This document shows positions 1 through 8,681 of a stretch of 64,000 nucleotides of DNA, one piece after another. This stretch comes from Alphaproteobacteria bacterium. GTDB taxonomy: Bacteria > Pseudomonadota > Alphaproteobacteria > Ferrovibrionales > Ferrovibrionaceae. The notes below the pieces were generated by a model that worked only from the letters and a program-made list of their open reading frames with translations, did not search any database and was not told the origin of the DNA. The translations under genes were made by a program, and so were the position numbers. The stretch lies in NCBI GenBank assembly GCA_017307375.1, contig JAFKFH010000017.1:124001-188000 (forward strand), written 5' to 3'. Positions within the stretch are counted from its first letter, which is position 1. Each line of letters starts with the position of its first letter.

Positions 1-5
1 CGTGG

Positions 6-1175
6 TCATGCCCTGGTGCCCCCGGCCTTTGCGAAGAGATCGCGACCGATGATCTGCTTCATCACCTCGGCTGCCCCGCCGGCGATGCGGGTGATGCGGG
101 CGTCGGTATAGGCCCGCGCGATCGGGTATTCGAGGATATAGCCGTAGCCGCCGAACAGCTGCAGGCACTGGTCGACCACCTTGCACTGCAGATCGGTCAC
201 GGTCAGCTTAGCCTTGGCTGCATCGACCGGGTCGAGCTTGCCCGCCAGAAAGCGGGTGATGCACCAGTCGGTGAAGACCCGCAGCGCGCTGGTCTCGGCC
301 TCGAGCTGGGCCAGCACGAACTGGGTGTTCTGGAAATCGGCCAGCGTGCCGCCGAAGGCTTCGCGCTGGCGGGTATAATCGACGGTCCAGCCAATCGCGG
401 CCTCGCAGACCATGATGCTGCGCACCGCCTGCGACAAGCGTTCATGGGCCAGCTTCTGCATCAGCATGCCGAAACCCTGCCCTTCCTCGCCCAGGCGGTT
501 GGCCACCGGCACGCGCACGCCTTCGAAGAACAGCTCGGCCGTATCCTGGGCGCGCAAGCCGATCTTGGACAGGCTGCGGCCCTTGACGAAACCGGGCCGG
601 TCGGCCTCCACCAGGATCAGGCTCATCCCCCGGCTCTTGGCGGCCATGTCGGTCTTGGTCGCCAGGACGATGATGTCGCAGTTCTGGCCGTTGGAGATGT
701 AGACCTTCTGGCCGTCGATGACGTAATCGTCGCCGTCGCGCACCGCGCGGGTGCGGATATTCTTCAGGTCGCTGCCGGCACCCGGCTCGGTCATCCCGAT
801 TGCGCCAATGACCTCGCCCTTGACCATCCGCGGCAGCCAGCTCTGCTTCAGTTCCTCGCTGCCCCAGGCCAGGATGTAGGGCGCCACCATCTCGGAATGC
901 ACCATGAAGCCGGCCCCCGGCCCACTCATCCCGGCGCGCCAGAACTCCTCGATCACCACGACATTGTAGAGCCAGTCGCAGCCCGCGCCGCCATATTCCT
1001 CGGGCAGGTTGCAGCACAGCAGGCCGAGCTCGCCGGCGCGGCGCCAGATGGCGCGAGGTACCTTGCCCTCCTCTTCCCACTGGGCGTGATGGGGTGCCAC
1101 CTCCTCTTCGACGAAGCGGCGCACGGTGGCGCGGAACAGTTCATGGTCGGCGGAGAAAAGCTCGCGGTCGATCAT
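6..1175 (-). CDS. Acyl-CoA dehydrogenase
   Basis: Flavoprotein of 389 residues, the normal length for the family, expected to introduce the alpha,beta double bond of an acyl-CoA in the cytoplasm. Visible family signatures are IGAIGMTEPGAGSDLKNI near residue 125-140 (FAD/substrate contact), KVYISNG, and the C-terminal FGGYGYILEYPIARAYTDAR. The final helix reads IAGGAAEVMK, so the Glu that acts as base in MCAD-type enzymes is replaced; in the IVD/LCAD class the base sits elsewhere, which is my inference here. It is the last gene of a five-gene leftward operon (KAS-III-like, thiolase, MaoC, CitE-like lyase, this gene) and overlaps the lyase by 4 bases. The substrate is unknown. Confidence 0.93.
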   Translation of the reverse strand: MIDRELFSADHELFRATVRRFVEEEVAPHHAQWEEEGKVPRAIWRRAGELGLLCCNLPEEYGGAGCDWLYNVVVIEEFWRAGMSGPGAGFMVHSEMVAPYILAWGSEELKQSWLPRMVKGEVIGAIGMTEPGAGSDLKNIRTRAVRDGDDYVIDGQKVYISNGQNCDIIVLATKTDMAAKSRGMSLILVEADRPGFVKGRSLSKIGLRAQDTAELFFEGVRVPVANRLGEEGQGFGMLMQKLAHERLSQAVRSIMVCEAAIGWTVDYTRQREAFGGTLADFQNTQFVLAQLEAETSALRVFTDWCITRFLAGKLDPVDAAKAKLTVTDLQCKVVDQCLQLFGGYGYILEYPIARAYTDARITRIAGGAAEVMKQIIGRDLFAKAGGTRA

Positions 1176-2086
1176 CGTGATGCTCCCTCGGCGGCCGCGG
1201 CATAGGCGGCGTTCAGCGCCAGCACCTGCCGTGCCTGGGTCAGATGGGGAATGTCGAGCATGCGGCCTTCCAGGCCGACCGTGCCCGCGCCCGGTGCTGC
1301 CGCGAAGGCCGCGACCACGCGGTGGGCAAAGGCGACATCCTCGGCGCTGGGCATGAAGCAGTCGTTGATGACGGCGACCTGGTCGGGATGGATCGCGACG
1401 CGGCCGGTGAAGCCTTCGCGCCGCGCCGCGATGCAGGCGGCACGCAAGCCGTCGGGATCACGAAAATCGACATACAGCGTGTCGATCGCCTGGACCCCGG
1501 CGGCCTTGGCCGCCATCAGGGACAGCGAGCGTACCAGGCGATAGGTGAAGGCCCAGCCGCCCGTCGCATCCTGGTTGGTCGCGGCCCCCAGCGCCGTCGA
1601 CAGATCCTCCGCCCCCCAGGTCAGGCCAAGCAGGCGGCCGAGCCCGGCATCGGCATAATCGCCCAGCGCGAACGGCGCCCGTGCGGTCTCGGTCGCCACC
1701 GGCAGGATGCGCACCGAACCGGCGGCAACGCCGTCCCGCTGTTCCAGCGCGTCGAGGTAATGGCCGAGCCGCCGAACCTCGTCCGGTCCGTCCGCCTTGG
1801 GGATCACGATGCCGGCGGGTGCCCCGCCGGCGACGGCGGCGAGATCCGCCAGCCCTTCCGGCGTCGCCAACGGGTTGATCCGCACCCACAGCTGCGGCAG
1901 CCGCCCCGCCGGCCGGTCGCGCAGGAAGGCCGCTACGGCGCCGCGGGCGGCCGCCTTGTTGGCCGGCGCCACCGAATCCTCCAGGTCGAGGATCAGCGCA
2001 TCGGCGCCGGCGCCCAATGCCTTGGCGAGCTTCTTCTCGCTGTCGCCCGGCACGAACAGCAGCGAGCGCAGCGGCAGGGCGTTCAC
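1172..2086 (-). CDS. HpcH/HpaI (CitE-like) CoA-ester lyase
   Basis: Protein of 304 residues of the CitE/HpcH/HpaI TIM-barrel family, which cleaves or condenses beta-hydroxyacyl-CoA esters such as malyl-CoA or citramalyl-CoA using Mg2+. Evidence is the N-terminal [18 protein letters not shown], the [11 protein letters not shown] segment with metal and substrate acids near residues 34-40, [18 protein letters not shown] and [14 protein letters not shown]. It overlaps the MaoC gene start and the acyl-CoA dehydrogenase by 4 bases each, so translation is probably coupled. A retro-aldol step on a branched hydroxyacyl-CoA made by the neighbouring MaoC hydratase is likely, but the exact substrate cannot be told. 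Confidence 0.9.
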   Translation of the reverse strand: MNALPLRSLLFVPGDSEKKLAKALGAGADALILDLEDSVAPANKAAARGAVAAFLRDRPAGRLPQLWVRINPLATPEGLADLAAVAGGAPAGIVIPKADGPDEVRRLGHYLDALEQRDGVAAGSVRILPVATETARAPFALGDYADAGLGRLLGLTWGAEDLSTALGAATNQDATGGWAFTYRLVRSLSLMAAKAAGVQAIDTLYVDFRDPDGLRAACIAARREGFTGRVAIHPDQVAVINDCFMPSAEDVAFAHRVVAAFAAAPGAGTVGLEGRMLDIPHLTQARQVLALNAAYAAAAEGASR

Positions 2087-2538
2087 CGCGCCCTCTTCAG
2101 CATCATGGCCGACCGCTTGCAGTGGGCGACCAGCTCGTTCTTCTGGTTGTAGGCACGATGGGTGAAGACGACGATGCCGCGATCGTCGCGCGACCGGCTC
2201 TCGCGTTTTTCCAGTACCTCGGACTGCACGCGGACAGTATCGCCGTGGAACAGCGGCTTGGGGAAACGTACCTCGTCCCAGCCGAGATTGGCGGTGGTGG
2301 TACCGAGCGTGGTGTCGCCGACCGAGATGCCGACCATCAGACCCAGCGTGAAGGCGCTGTTGACCAGGCGCTGGCCGTATTCGGTCTCGGTCCGGCAGTA
2401 TTCCTCGTCGAGATGCAGCAACGCCGGGTTATGGGTCAGCGCGCTGAACCAGACATTATCGGCCTCGGTGATGGTGCGGCGGATCGGATGGTCGAATGTC
2501 TGGCCGATCTCCAGTTCCTCGTAATGCAGCCCCGGCAT
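2083..2538 (-). CDS. MaoC-like (R)-specific hydratase, single hot-dog domain
   Basis: Protein of 151 residues of the MaoC/hot-dog family, expected to hydrate an enoyl-CoA. It begins [18 protein letters not shown], then [23 protein letters not shown], which resembles the catalytic segment of mesaconyl-CoA hydratase-type MaoC proteins (acid in TEAD, His further on) rather than the classic GDxNPxH motif. A single-domain size means it must dimerise to form the active site. It sits between the thiolase and the CitE-like lyase; hydration followed by lyase cleavage is a plausible pair, as in C4/C5 dicarboxyl-CoA metabolism. That pairing is inference. Confidence 0.88.
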   Translation of the reverse strand: MPGLHYEELEIGQTFDHPIRRTITEADNVWFSALTHNPALLHLDEEYCRTETEYGQRLVNSAFTLGLMVGISVGDTTLGTTTANLGWDEVRFPKPLFHGDTVRVQSEVLEKRESRSRDDRGIVVFTHRAYNQKNELVAHCKRSAMMLKRAR

Positions 2539-2556
2539 TTCCTCGTCCCTTTCTTG

Positions 2557-3756
2557 TCAGTTGTGCAGCCCCAGCACCGAGATCGCGGCGATGCCGAGAT
2601 AGGGTACGCCGCCGAGATTGTGGGTCAGGCCAAGTGATGGATCCTTCAGCTGGCGCTCGCCGGCACGGCCGAGCAGCTGATTGTAGATCTCGTAGGCCAT
2701 GCGCAGGCCAGAGGCGCCGATCGGATGGCCGAAGCATTTCAGGCCGCCATCGACCTGGCAGGGCAAGGCGCCGTCGCGATCGTAGCGGCCGTCCAGCACG
2801 TCGGTGACCGCCCGCCCCTCGGCCGAGACGCCGAGGTCCTCCATCGTCACCAGTTCGGTGATCGAGAAGCAGTCATGCACCTCGATCAGGTCGAGCTGCC
2901 GGGCGGGATCGGTGATGCCGGCCTCGGCATAGGCGCGGCCGGAGGCATTGCGGGTATTGCGCACATGGCTGCCGTCCCACATCGCCGTGCTCGATTCGAT
3001 GCCGGACGAGATCGACAGCTGGATCGCCTTGATCGTCACGAAGTCGCGCTTGCCGAGCGACCGGGCGATCTCAGGGGTGGTCACGATCGCGGCGGCCGCG
3101 CCGTCGGACACGCCGCAGCAATCGAACAGGCCGAGCGGATCGGCGATCATCGGCGCGTCGAGGATCTGCTGCATCGACACCGCCTTGCGCAGATGCGCCT
3201 TGGGCGACAGGACGCCGTTCTGATGGCTTTTCCACGAGACATGGGCCAATGCCCGCTTCAGGTCGTCGCGCGACACGCCATGGCGGCTGCGGTAGCCCGA
3301 GGCCAGCTGGGCAAACCCGGCCGGGGCGGAGCCGAGCGGCAGCCACAGATCGTTGAACGTGCCTTTGTAGGCCGGCGGCAGGCCGCCATAACCGGTATCC
3401 TTCAGCTTCTCCGCGCCGATCGCCAGCGCGAAGTCGACGGCGCCCGAGGCGACCGCATAGGTCGCGCCGCGCAGCGTCTCGGTTCCGGTGGCGCACATGT
3501 TCTCCATGCGGCTGACCGGAATACCGTCCAGCCGCAAGGCCGTCGAGGCGGGTATGGCCGAGTTGCCGACGTTGACCCGGTCGACGCAGGAACCGAACCA
3601 GGCGGCCTCGATCTGCCGGCGCTCGATGCCGGCATCCGTCAGCGCCTCGTCGAACGCCTCGGCCAGCAGCGTGTCGGTGCCGGCATCCCAGCGCTCGCCG
3701 AACCGCGAGCAGCCCATGCCGATGATGGCGACCTTGTCCTTGATGCCCGTTGCCAT
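2557..3756 (-). CDS. Thiolase / lipid-transfer-protein-type acetyl-CoA acyltransferase
   Basis: Protein of 399 residues of the SCP-x/lipid-transfer-protein branch of thiolases. The nucleophile is expected at Cys88 in MENMCATGTE; the C-terminal half has DLIEVHDCFSITELVTME and LKCFGHPIGASGLRMAYEI, which supply the usual His and second Cys region. It would cleave a beta-ketoacyl-CoA or act as a retro-aldolase, as Ltp2-type proteins do with DUF35 partners. The upstream neighbour carries a zinc-ribbon/OB-fold DUF35-like tail, which supports such a partnership. There is a 15-base gap to that gene. The substrate is unknown. Confidence 0.9.
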   Translation of the reverse strand: MATGIKDKVAIIGMGCSRFGERWDAGTDTLLAEAFDEALTDAGIERRQIEAAWFGSCVDRVNVGNSAIPASTALRLDGIPVSRMENMCATGTETLRGATYAVASGAVDFALAIGAEKLKDTGYGGLPPAYKGTFNDLWLPLGSAPAGFAQLASGYRSRHGVSRDDLKRALAHVSWKSHQNGVLSPKAHLRKAVSMQQILDAPMIADPLGLFDCCGVSDGAAAAIVTTPEIARSLGKRDFVTIKAIQLSISSGIESSTAMWDGSHVRNTRNASGRAYAEAGITDPARQLDLIEVHDCFSITELVTMEDLGVSAEGRAVTDVLDGRYDRDGALPCQVDGGLKCFGHPIGASGLRMAYEIYNQLLGRAGERQLKDPSLGLTHNLGGVPYLGIAAISVLGLHN

Positions 3757-3771
3757 GTCTTGATCTCCCCG

Positions 3772-5217
3772 TCAGCCGGCCGCGACCGGCGTGGCCTTCC
3801 AGAAATAGCGGTCGTAGCCGCGCTGGGTGTCGCGATCCTTGATGCGGAACACGGTGCGCAACGGCATGCCGACATCAATGCCGGCCGGGCCGATATCCAC
3901 CATCTCCATCAGCAGCCGCGCGCCGACCGCGAACTGGACGAACCCGACGTAGAGCGGCGGAGCGGGATGGTAGGAGAGCCAATCGGCGGTATAGGTCAGC
4001 ACCGCGGCCGGGCTGTCGACCAGGGTGAAGGGATCGAACTGCGCGGCCGGCGCGCAGCAGGCGGGATTGACGCAATAGGCCAGCTGCGGGAACTGCACCG
4101 CGCCGCAAGCCCGGCATTTGCCGGCATTGAACGCCATGATCTGGCCGGCCGAGCGATACTGGTCGGTCTGCGCGGTCTTGACCTCCTTCTCGCCGCGCAT
4201 GCCCCATTCCAGCTCGATCGAGCCCTGAAAGGACAGCATGCGCAGATAGGCATCCGTCTTGACGGCGTCGGCCAGCACCGCCGCGACGCCGCGACGCGGC
4301 TTGAAATCGGCGATGGCGTCGGTCGCTTCCAGTACCAGGGCGTCGCAACCCTGGCCGAACCCGACCAGCAGGATGCGCTCGCCCGGGCGACAGCGTTCCA
4401 GCACCGCCGCCAACATCAGCAGCGGATGGGCCGCGCCGGCATAGCCGCAGCCGTCGTCGAGCGCATCGGCCGGCTTGCCCGCAAAACCGATCTTCTTGCC
4501 CACAGCATCGGCAATGCCGCGCAGCGGCGAGGCCATCACCAGATGGGTGATCGCGCCGATGCCGATCCCGGCCTTGCCCAGCGCCGCCCCGACCGCCTGC
4601 GGCACCAGCGCCAGGTAACCTTCGTCGCGAATCCAGCGCTCTTCCCAGAAGTAGTCGTAGCGCTGGCCCGACGCGCGGAAATGATCGACAAACATCGCCG
4701 AGATGCTGGCCGTGCCCAGGCAGCGCGCGATCACGCCCTCGCCGCCCAGCGTCAGCGCCGCGGCGCCGGCGCCGTAGGTCATTTCCTGCGTGCTGGCGGG
4801 CTTGCCCAGCGGCCGGTCGCTGGCGACCAGCAATGCCTCACCCTCACCTGCCGCCAGGGCCTGGGCCAGCATGGTGGTGGCCGCCCGCTGCGAGCCGCCG
4901 CAATCGGCGCTGCGCAGCGCCAATTCGAGATCGAGGGCGGCGGCAACGATCGAGGCGTTCTGCAGGTCGGCATAGGGGAAGTTGGTGGAGGCCAGCAGCA
5001 GCGTGCGGATGCCATGCCGCTGCCGGTCGTCCAGCGCATCGCGCGCGGCCTCGACCGCCATGGTCACCGCATCCTCGTCCCAGCTGCAGAAGGCCCGCGT
5101 GCCCCGGGCCAGGCCCTTCAGCGCCGGGGCCATCCAGCGATGCTCGGCCGCAATCACGGCCCGGTCGAGACGCAGGCGCGGCACATAGGCGCCGAACCCG
5201 GTGATTCCGTACTCCAT
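3772..5217 (-). CDS. KAS-III/HMG-CoA-synthase-like protein fused to zinc-ribbon and OB-fold (DUF35-like)
   Basis: Protein of 481 residues, first gene of the leftward five-gene operon. I chose the ATG at 5217 because it follows a strong AGGAAAA site; an upstream extension would run into the divergent promoter. Residues 1 to about 340 are a thiolase-fold 3-oxoacyl synthase/HMG-CoA-synthase-like domain with the nucleophile Cys in RSADCGGSQRAATTM. Then a rubredoxin-like zinc ribbon follows (KCRACGA ... CVNPACC) and an OB-fold acyl-CoA-binding tail. The fusion resembles thiolase plus DUF35 pairs used in C-C bond cleavage or formation. Whether it is a synthase or a retro-acting enzyme is unknown. 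Confidence 0.85.
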   Translation of the reverse strand: MEYGITGFGAYVPRLRLDRAVIAAEHRWMAPALKGLARGTRAFCSWDEDAVTMAVEAARDALDDRQRHGIRTLLLASTNFPYADLQNASIVAAALDLELALRSADCGGSQRAATTMLAQALAAGEGEALLVASDRPLGKPASTQEMTYGAGAAALTLGGEGVIARCLGTASISAMFVDHFRASGQRYDYFWEERWIRDEGYLALVPQAVGAALGKAGIGIGAITHLVMASPLRGIADAVGKKIGFAGKPADALDDGCGYAGAAHPLLMLAAVLERCRPGERILLVGFGQGCDALVLEATDAIADFKPRRGVAAVLADAVKTDAYLRMLSFQGSIELEWGMRGEKEVKTAQTDQYRSAGQIMAFNAGKCRACGAVQFPQLAYCVNPACCAPAAQFDPFTLVDSPAAVLTYTADWLSYHPAPPLYVGFVQFAVGARLLMEMVDIGPAGIDVGMPLRTVFRIKDRDTQRGYDRYFWKATPVAAG

Positions 5218-5256
5218 TTTTCCTCCCCGGCGATGCGATAGCCTGTATGGCATGAT

Positions 5257-5269
5257 CCATATAGTATGG
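5257..5269. promoter_or_regulatory. Inverted repeat CCATA-TAG-TATGG in a divergent promoter
   Basis: A perfect 5-base inverted repeat with a 3-base spacer lies in the 81-base gap between the KAS-III-like gene (start 5217) and the enoyl-CoA hydratase (start 5299). It is placed where an operator for both directions would be. No regulator can be assigned. Confidence 0.35.
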
Positions 5270-5298
5270 TAACAGACTTGTTTGCAAGGGAGGAAACG

Positions 5299-6090
5299 AT
5301 GCAACTGAATCTAGATGGCTACGACCATCTCAAGCTGACCAGGACTGGCACCGTGCTGACCGTCGCCTTCGACCGGCCGGAACGCTACAACGCGTTCAAT
5401 CCGGCGATGCATCACGCGCTGGCGCGGCTGTTGGTCGACCTCGCCTATGACGAGGAGACGCGGGTGGTGGTGCTGACCGGCGCAGGCCGCGCCTTCAGCG
5501 CCGGCGGCGACATGTCGGCCGAACGCACGACGCCGGAAAGCTTCGCGCGGGAAGCGATCGACGGCCGCAACATCGTGCAGGGCCTGCTCGATTGCGAGAA
5601 GCCGATCATCTGCCGCCTGAACGGCGATGCCATCGGCCTGGGCGCAACCATCGCGCTGCTCTGCGACGTGGTGGTCGCGGCCGATACGGCGCGCATCGCC
5701 GACCCGCATGTCAAGATGGGGCTGGTCGCCGGCGACGGCGGCGTCGTGATCTGGCCGGCGCTGGTCGGGCCGATGCGGGCGAAATACTACCTGCTGACCG
5801 GCGACATGGTTGCGGCGCCGGAGGCGCAGTCGCTGGGCCTGATCACCCGCGCGGTGCCGGCCGAGGCGCTGGACGCGACGGTTGCGGCCGTCGTCGACAA
5901 GCTGGTGGCCGGCGCGCCGCTCGCCATCCGCTTCACCAAACGATCAATCAATGCCTTCATGAAGGCGCAGGCCGCGCTGCAGTTCGACCTGTCGCTCGGC
6001 TATGAGGGCGTCACCATCCTGTCGGAAGACCACGAGGAGGCCAAGGCTGCCTTCCTCGCCAAGCGCAAGCCGCAGTTCCGCGGGCGCTGA
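5299..6090 (+). CDS. Enoyl-CoA hydratase/isomerase family protein
   Basis: Crotonase-fold protein of 263 residues. The ATG at 5299 is preferred over one at 5266 because AAGGGAGGAAACG lies directly before it. The oxyanion hole is visible in AFSAGGD (near residue 70) and GDAIGLGAT. The positions of the two hydratase glutamates are changed: the segment reads ARIADPHVKMGLVAGDGG, so His and Asp sit where Glu is usual. It may therefore be an isomerase, hydrolase or lyase rather than a plain hydratase. It is transcribed divergently from the KAS-III/thiolase operon and ends before a strong hairpin. Confidence 0.88.
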   Translation: MQLNLDGYDHLKLTRTGTVLTVAFDRPERYNAFNPAMHHALARLLVDLAYDEETRVVVLTGAGRAFSAGGDMSAERTTPESFAREAIDGRNIVQGLLDCEKPIICRLNGDAIGLGATIALLCDVVVAADTARIADPHVKMGLVAGDGGVVIWPALVGPMRAKYYLLTGDMVAAPEAQSLGLITRAVPAEALDATVAAVVDKLVAGAPLAIRFTKRSINAFMKAQAALQFDLSLGYEGVTILSEDHEEAKAAFLAKRKPQFRGR

Positions 6091-6096
6091 ACCGGT

Positions 6097-6125
6097 GGCG
6101 GCGAGGCCATGATGGCCTCGCCGCC
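6097..6125. terminator. Bidirectional hairpin between convergent genes
   Basis: A perfect 12-base stem (GGCGGCGAGGCC pairing with GGCCTCGCCGCC) with a 5-base loop ATGAT lies between the end of the hydratase and the end of the isochorismatase-like gene. There is no T-run, so termination may be only partly intrinsic. Confidence 0.7.
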
Positions 6126-6136
6126 CCTTGATGCCT

Positions 6137-6769
6137 CTATTCCACCCGTGCCTTGAATTCGGCCGCGGTCATGACATGGGCGGTCGAGAAGGCCAGGATG
6201 CGCAGCGTCGCCTGATGCACGTCCTCGGCCGCCATCGCGCCGTAGCCCATGTCGGGGTAGTCAAAAGTCCCCGTCGCATCGGACAGGAAAACGACCCTGT
6301 AATTGTGGAACATCGCGTCGCGCGCCGTGGCATGGCAGCAGTTCTCGGTGGTCGTGCCGGTAACGATGACTGTGTCCACGCCCCATTCGCGCAGGATGAT
6401 GTCGAGGTCAGTGCCGAAGAACCCGCTGTAGCGATGTTTCTTGACCACATGCTCGCCAGGCGCCGGGGCCAGCGCCGCGAAGATGTCGACGCCGGGCGTC
6501 CCGTCCACCAGCGACAGGCGGTCGGCGATCGGCGGATAGAGATCGTCGTAGAGCCCCATGTCGCAGCCGTCCCGGCGGTGGACATGGGCGGTATAGATCA
6601 CCTTGATGCCCTTCTCGCGGCAGAAGGCGAGCGTCTCGGCCAAGCGCGGCACCATGGCGGCGGCCTGGGCCGAGCGCAGCATGGCGCCCTCGGCGATAAA
6701 ATCGTTCTGCATGTCGACGACGATCATCGCCGTCTTGCCGGGTTCGATCGCATTGCATTGATAGGGCAT
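6137..6769 (-). CDS. Isochorismatase-family cysteine hydrolase
   Basis: Cytoplasmic hydrolase of 210 residues. The ATG at 6769 is chosen because AGGAGGTGGCC precedes it; the GTG two codons upstream is less likely. The catalytic triad of the family can be read: Asp in MIVVDMQNDF, Lys in HVVKKHRYSGF, and Cys in TTTENCCHATARD, preceded by the expected cis-peptide region. Members hydrolyse amides or imides such as nicotinamide or N-carbamoyl compounds, or isochorismate; nothing here identifies the substrate. It faces a divergent AraC regulator across a 170-base gap with two inverted repeats, which suggests control by that regulator. Confidence 0.9.
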   Translation of the reverse strand: MPYQCNAIEPGKTAMIVVDMQNDFIAEGAMLRSAQAAAMVPRLAETLAFCREKGIKVIYTAHVHRRDGCDMGLYDDLYPPIADRLSLVDGTPGVDIFAALAPAPGEHVVKKHRYSGFFGTDLDIILREWGVDTVIVTGTTTENCCHATARDAMFHNYRVVFLSDATGTFDYPDMGYGAMAAEDVHQATLRILAFSTAHVMTAAEFKARVE

Positions 6770-6781
6770 GGCCACCTCCTG

Positions 6782-6800
6782 CTGATATCGCCGGTATCAG
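6782..6800. promoter_or_regulatory. Inverted repeat CTGATA-N7-TATCAG upstream of the isochorismatase gene
   Basis: Perfect 6-base arms with a 7-base spacer, 13 bases upstream of the start at 6769. This is a typical place for an operator. The neighbouring AraC protein is one candidate binder. Confidence 0.4.
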
Positions 6801-6885
6801 GCTAGGATGCCGGGCCGGGCAGCGCTTTGCCGCGATTGCCACGGACTTGCCCCGCGCTGCCAAAGCGCGATTTCCCAAAGGCACA

Positions 6886-6903
6886 CCCTTTCGCGGGAAA
6901 GGG
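6886..6903. promoter_or_regulatory. Inverted repeat CCCTTTC-GCGG-GAAAGGG in the AraC leader
   Basis: Perfect 7-base arms with a 4-base loop, 37 bases upstream of the AraC-type gene start at 6940. It could be an operator or an mRNA hairpin in the leader. Its function is not known. Confidence 0.35.
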
Positions 6904-6939
6904 ATTCGAGGCAAGCTGATGCCACGCAGGGGGCGATCG

Positions 6940-7887
6940 ATGAACCTCGAACCAGCCAGAATGGCCGTCAGGCCGGGCGACAAGTTCGATCACTGGCATC
7001 AGGTTACGTGCCGTGACTTCTCGCGCACCGAATGTCACCGCGTGCCGAGCCGGCGGTTCAGCGCCGCGGTCTCGATCCGCGAGTTTGCCGCGCTGAAGGT
7101 CAACCATATCGGGTCGTCGACCGACGGCGGCGATGCCATCCGGGTGGTCAGGACGCCGGAGGATATCCGCCGGGATCCGCGCGACTGCTTCATGCTGTGG
7201 CTCGCCGATGGCGGCGACACCGTCTTCCGCCAGCATGGCCGTGACGTGCGGATGCAGCCGGGCGACCTGGTGCTGCATGACCAGGCGCAACCGTTCAGCC
7301 TGTATTTCAGTGGCCATTCACGGGCAATCACCCTGACGATTCCCCGGCCGCTGCTGCTCGCCCGCCTGCCCGATGCGGCGGCCCTCACCGCCCGCAGCAT
7401 CCCCGGCGACAGCCAGCTCGGCCGCTTCGCCGGCGCGATCGTGCGCCAACTGGACCAGTTCGAGGACGGCATCGCTCATCGCATGGTTGACCGCCTTGCC
7501 GCCTCAGCCCTCGATATCATCGCGACGTCGTTCGAAGCCAGGCTGCTCGCCGGGTCGGGGCAGGATCATGCGGCCGAGCGCTTGGACCGGGTCAAACGCT
7601 ACATCCTGGCCAACCTGCATGAGGCCGCGCTGGATCTCGAGACGATCGCCGCCGCCAACGGCATGTCGCCCCGCACGCTGAACCGCCTGTTCGCGCCGGA
7701 GGGTATCACCCCGATCCGCTGGCTGTGGCGCGCGCGCCTGGCCACCGCGCATCGGATGCTGAGCGGCCCGCGCGCGGTTTCCGTCACCGAAGCGGCGTTG
7801 GCCTGCGGCTTCAGCGACGTTTCCCATTTCAGCCGGGTCTTCAAGGCCGCGTTCGGCCGAGCACCCCGCCTGTTGGCCAAGGGCTGA
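6940..7887 (+). CDS. AraC/XylS-family transcriptional regulator
   Basis: Regulator of 315 residues. The start at 6940 has AGGGGG in front and is preferred over 6847, whose extra residues look random. Residues 1 to about 200 form an AraC-binding-like (cupin) domain of the type containing GDLVLHDQAQPFSLYF. Two helix-turn-helix units follow, LDLETIAAANGMSPRTLNRLF and VTEAALACGFSDVSHFSRVF, the latter being the conserved AraC signature near residue 285. It is divergent from the isochorismatase gene and probably controls it. The following crotonase gene is convergent with only one base between the stops. Confidence 0.92.
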   Translation: MNLEPARMAVRPGDKFDHWHQVTCRDFSRTECHRVPSRRFSAAVSIREFAALKVNHIGSSTDGGDAIRVVRTPEDIRRDPRDCFMLWLADGGDTVFRQHGRDVRMQPGDLVLHDQAQPFSLYFSGHSRAITLTIPRPLLLARLPDAAALTARSIPGDSQLGRFAGAIVRQLDQFEDGIAHRMVDRLAASALDIIATSFEARLLAGSGQDHAAERLDRVKRYILANLHEAALDLETIAAANGMSPRTLNRLFAPEGITPIRWLWRARLATAHRMLSGPRAVSVTEAALACGFSDVSHFSRVFKAAFGRAPRLLAKG

Positions 7888-7888
7888 T

Positions 7889-8671
7889 TCAGGCCCGGCG
7901 TTTCTGCATGAAGGCCTGGACGCCGGCGACGAATTCGTCCGACGCGGCGCTGCTGCCCAGTGCCTCGGCCTCGGCGGCTAGCTGCCCCGCCAGGTCACGG
8001 CCGGGCGAAGCCTCAAGCAGCGCCTTGGCACGCGCCATCGCCTGTGGCGGACCGTCGGCCAATCGGCGGGCCAGGACAGCCGTTTCCGCCGCAAGATCGG
8101 CATCGGCCACCACGCGGTTGACCAGCCCCATCGCCTCGGCGGCGTGGGCGTCGACGACATCGCCCAGCAGCGCCATCGCCTTGGCCCGCTTCATTCCGAT
8201 GCTGCGCGGCAGGTGATAGGTCGCCCCGGCATCGGGCGAGGCGCCGATATGGACATGAGCCAACACGAAGCGCGCGCCCTTGGCGGCGATCGCCAGGTCG
8301 GCCGCGGCGACGAAACTCAATCCCGCTCCGGCGGCAAACCCCGCGACCGAGGCCACCACCGGCTGGGGCACACGCTGCAGCAAGCTCAGGACCCGGTTGC
8401 CGCGATGCACTCGCGTCTCGAACGCCGCGCGGCGCTGCAGGGGCGCCTGCTCGAGCGCCTCGGCAAAATTGCGCACGTCGCCGCCGGCCATGAAATGGCC
8501 CCCGGCCCCGGCCAACACGATGCAGCGGATGCCGGCATCGGTCTCGGCCGCCAGCAGGAAATCGGCCAGGCCGTCCATCATCGCCGCGCTGATGGCATTG
8601 CGCGCCGCCGGGCGGTTGAAGGTGAGACGGGCGACGCCGTCGGCAACATCGATCAGCAGATCCTCGGACAT
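7889..8671 (-). CDS. Enoyl-CoA hydratase/isomerase family protein
   Basis: Crotonase-fold protein of 260 residues, second gene of a leftward pair after an acyl-CoA ligase (10-base gap). The oxyanion hole appears in HFMAGGDVRNF and GFAAGAGLSF. The hydratase Glu residues are missing: the relevant segments read LSFVAAADLAIA and FVLAHVHIGASPDAGAT, the last resembling delta3-delta2 isomerase or ring-hydrolase type members that carry Asp (SPDAG) rather than the GSGG of hydratases. Isomerisation is therefore as likely as hydration. It is presumably co-transcribed with the ligase from the shared operator region near 10,270. Confidence 0.88.
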   Translation of the reverse strand: MSEDLLIDVADGVARLTFNRPAARNAISAAMMDGLADFLLAAETDAGIRCIVLAGAGGHFMAGGDVRNFAEALEQAPLQRRAAFETRVHRGNRVLSLLQRVPQPVVASVAGFAAGAGLSFVAAADLAIAAKGARFVLAHVHIGASPDAGATYHLPRSIGMKRAKAMALLGDVVDAHAAEAMGLVNRVVADADLAAETAVLARRLADGPPQAMARAKALLEASPGRDLAGQLAAEAEALGSSAASDEFVAGVQAFMQKRRA

Positions 8672-8681
8672 AGCATCCCCC

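Noticed and set aside
2725-5241. A very long plus-strand open frame opposite the thiolase and KAS-III-like genes
   Set aside because: Its protein is rich in Arg, Gly, Ala, Gln and His with no family motif. It is the usual antisense open frame of high-GC coding DNA, while the minus strand has clear enzymes with good ribosome sites.
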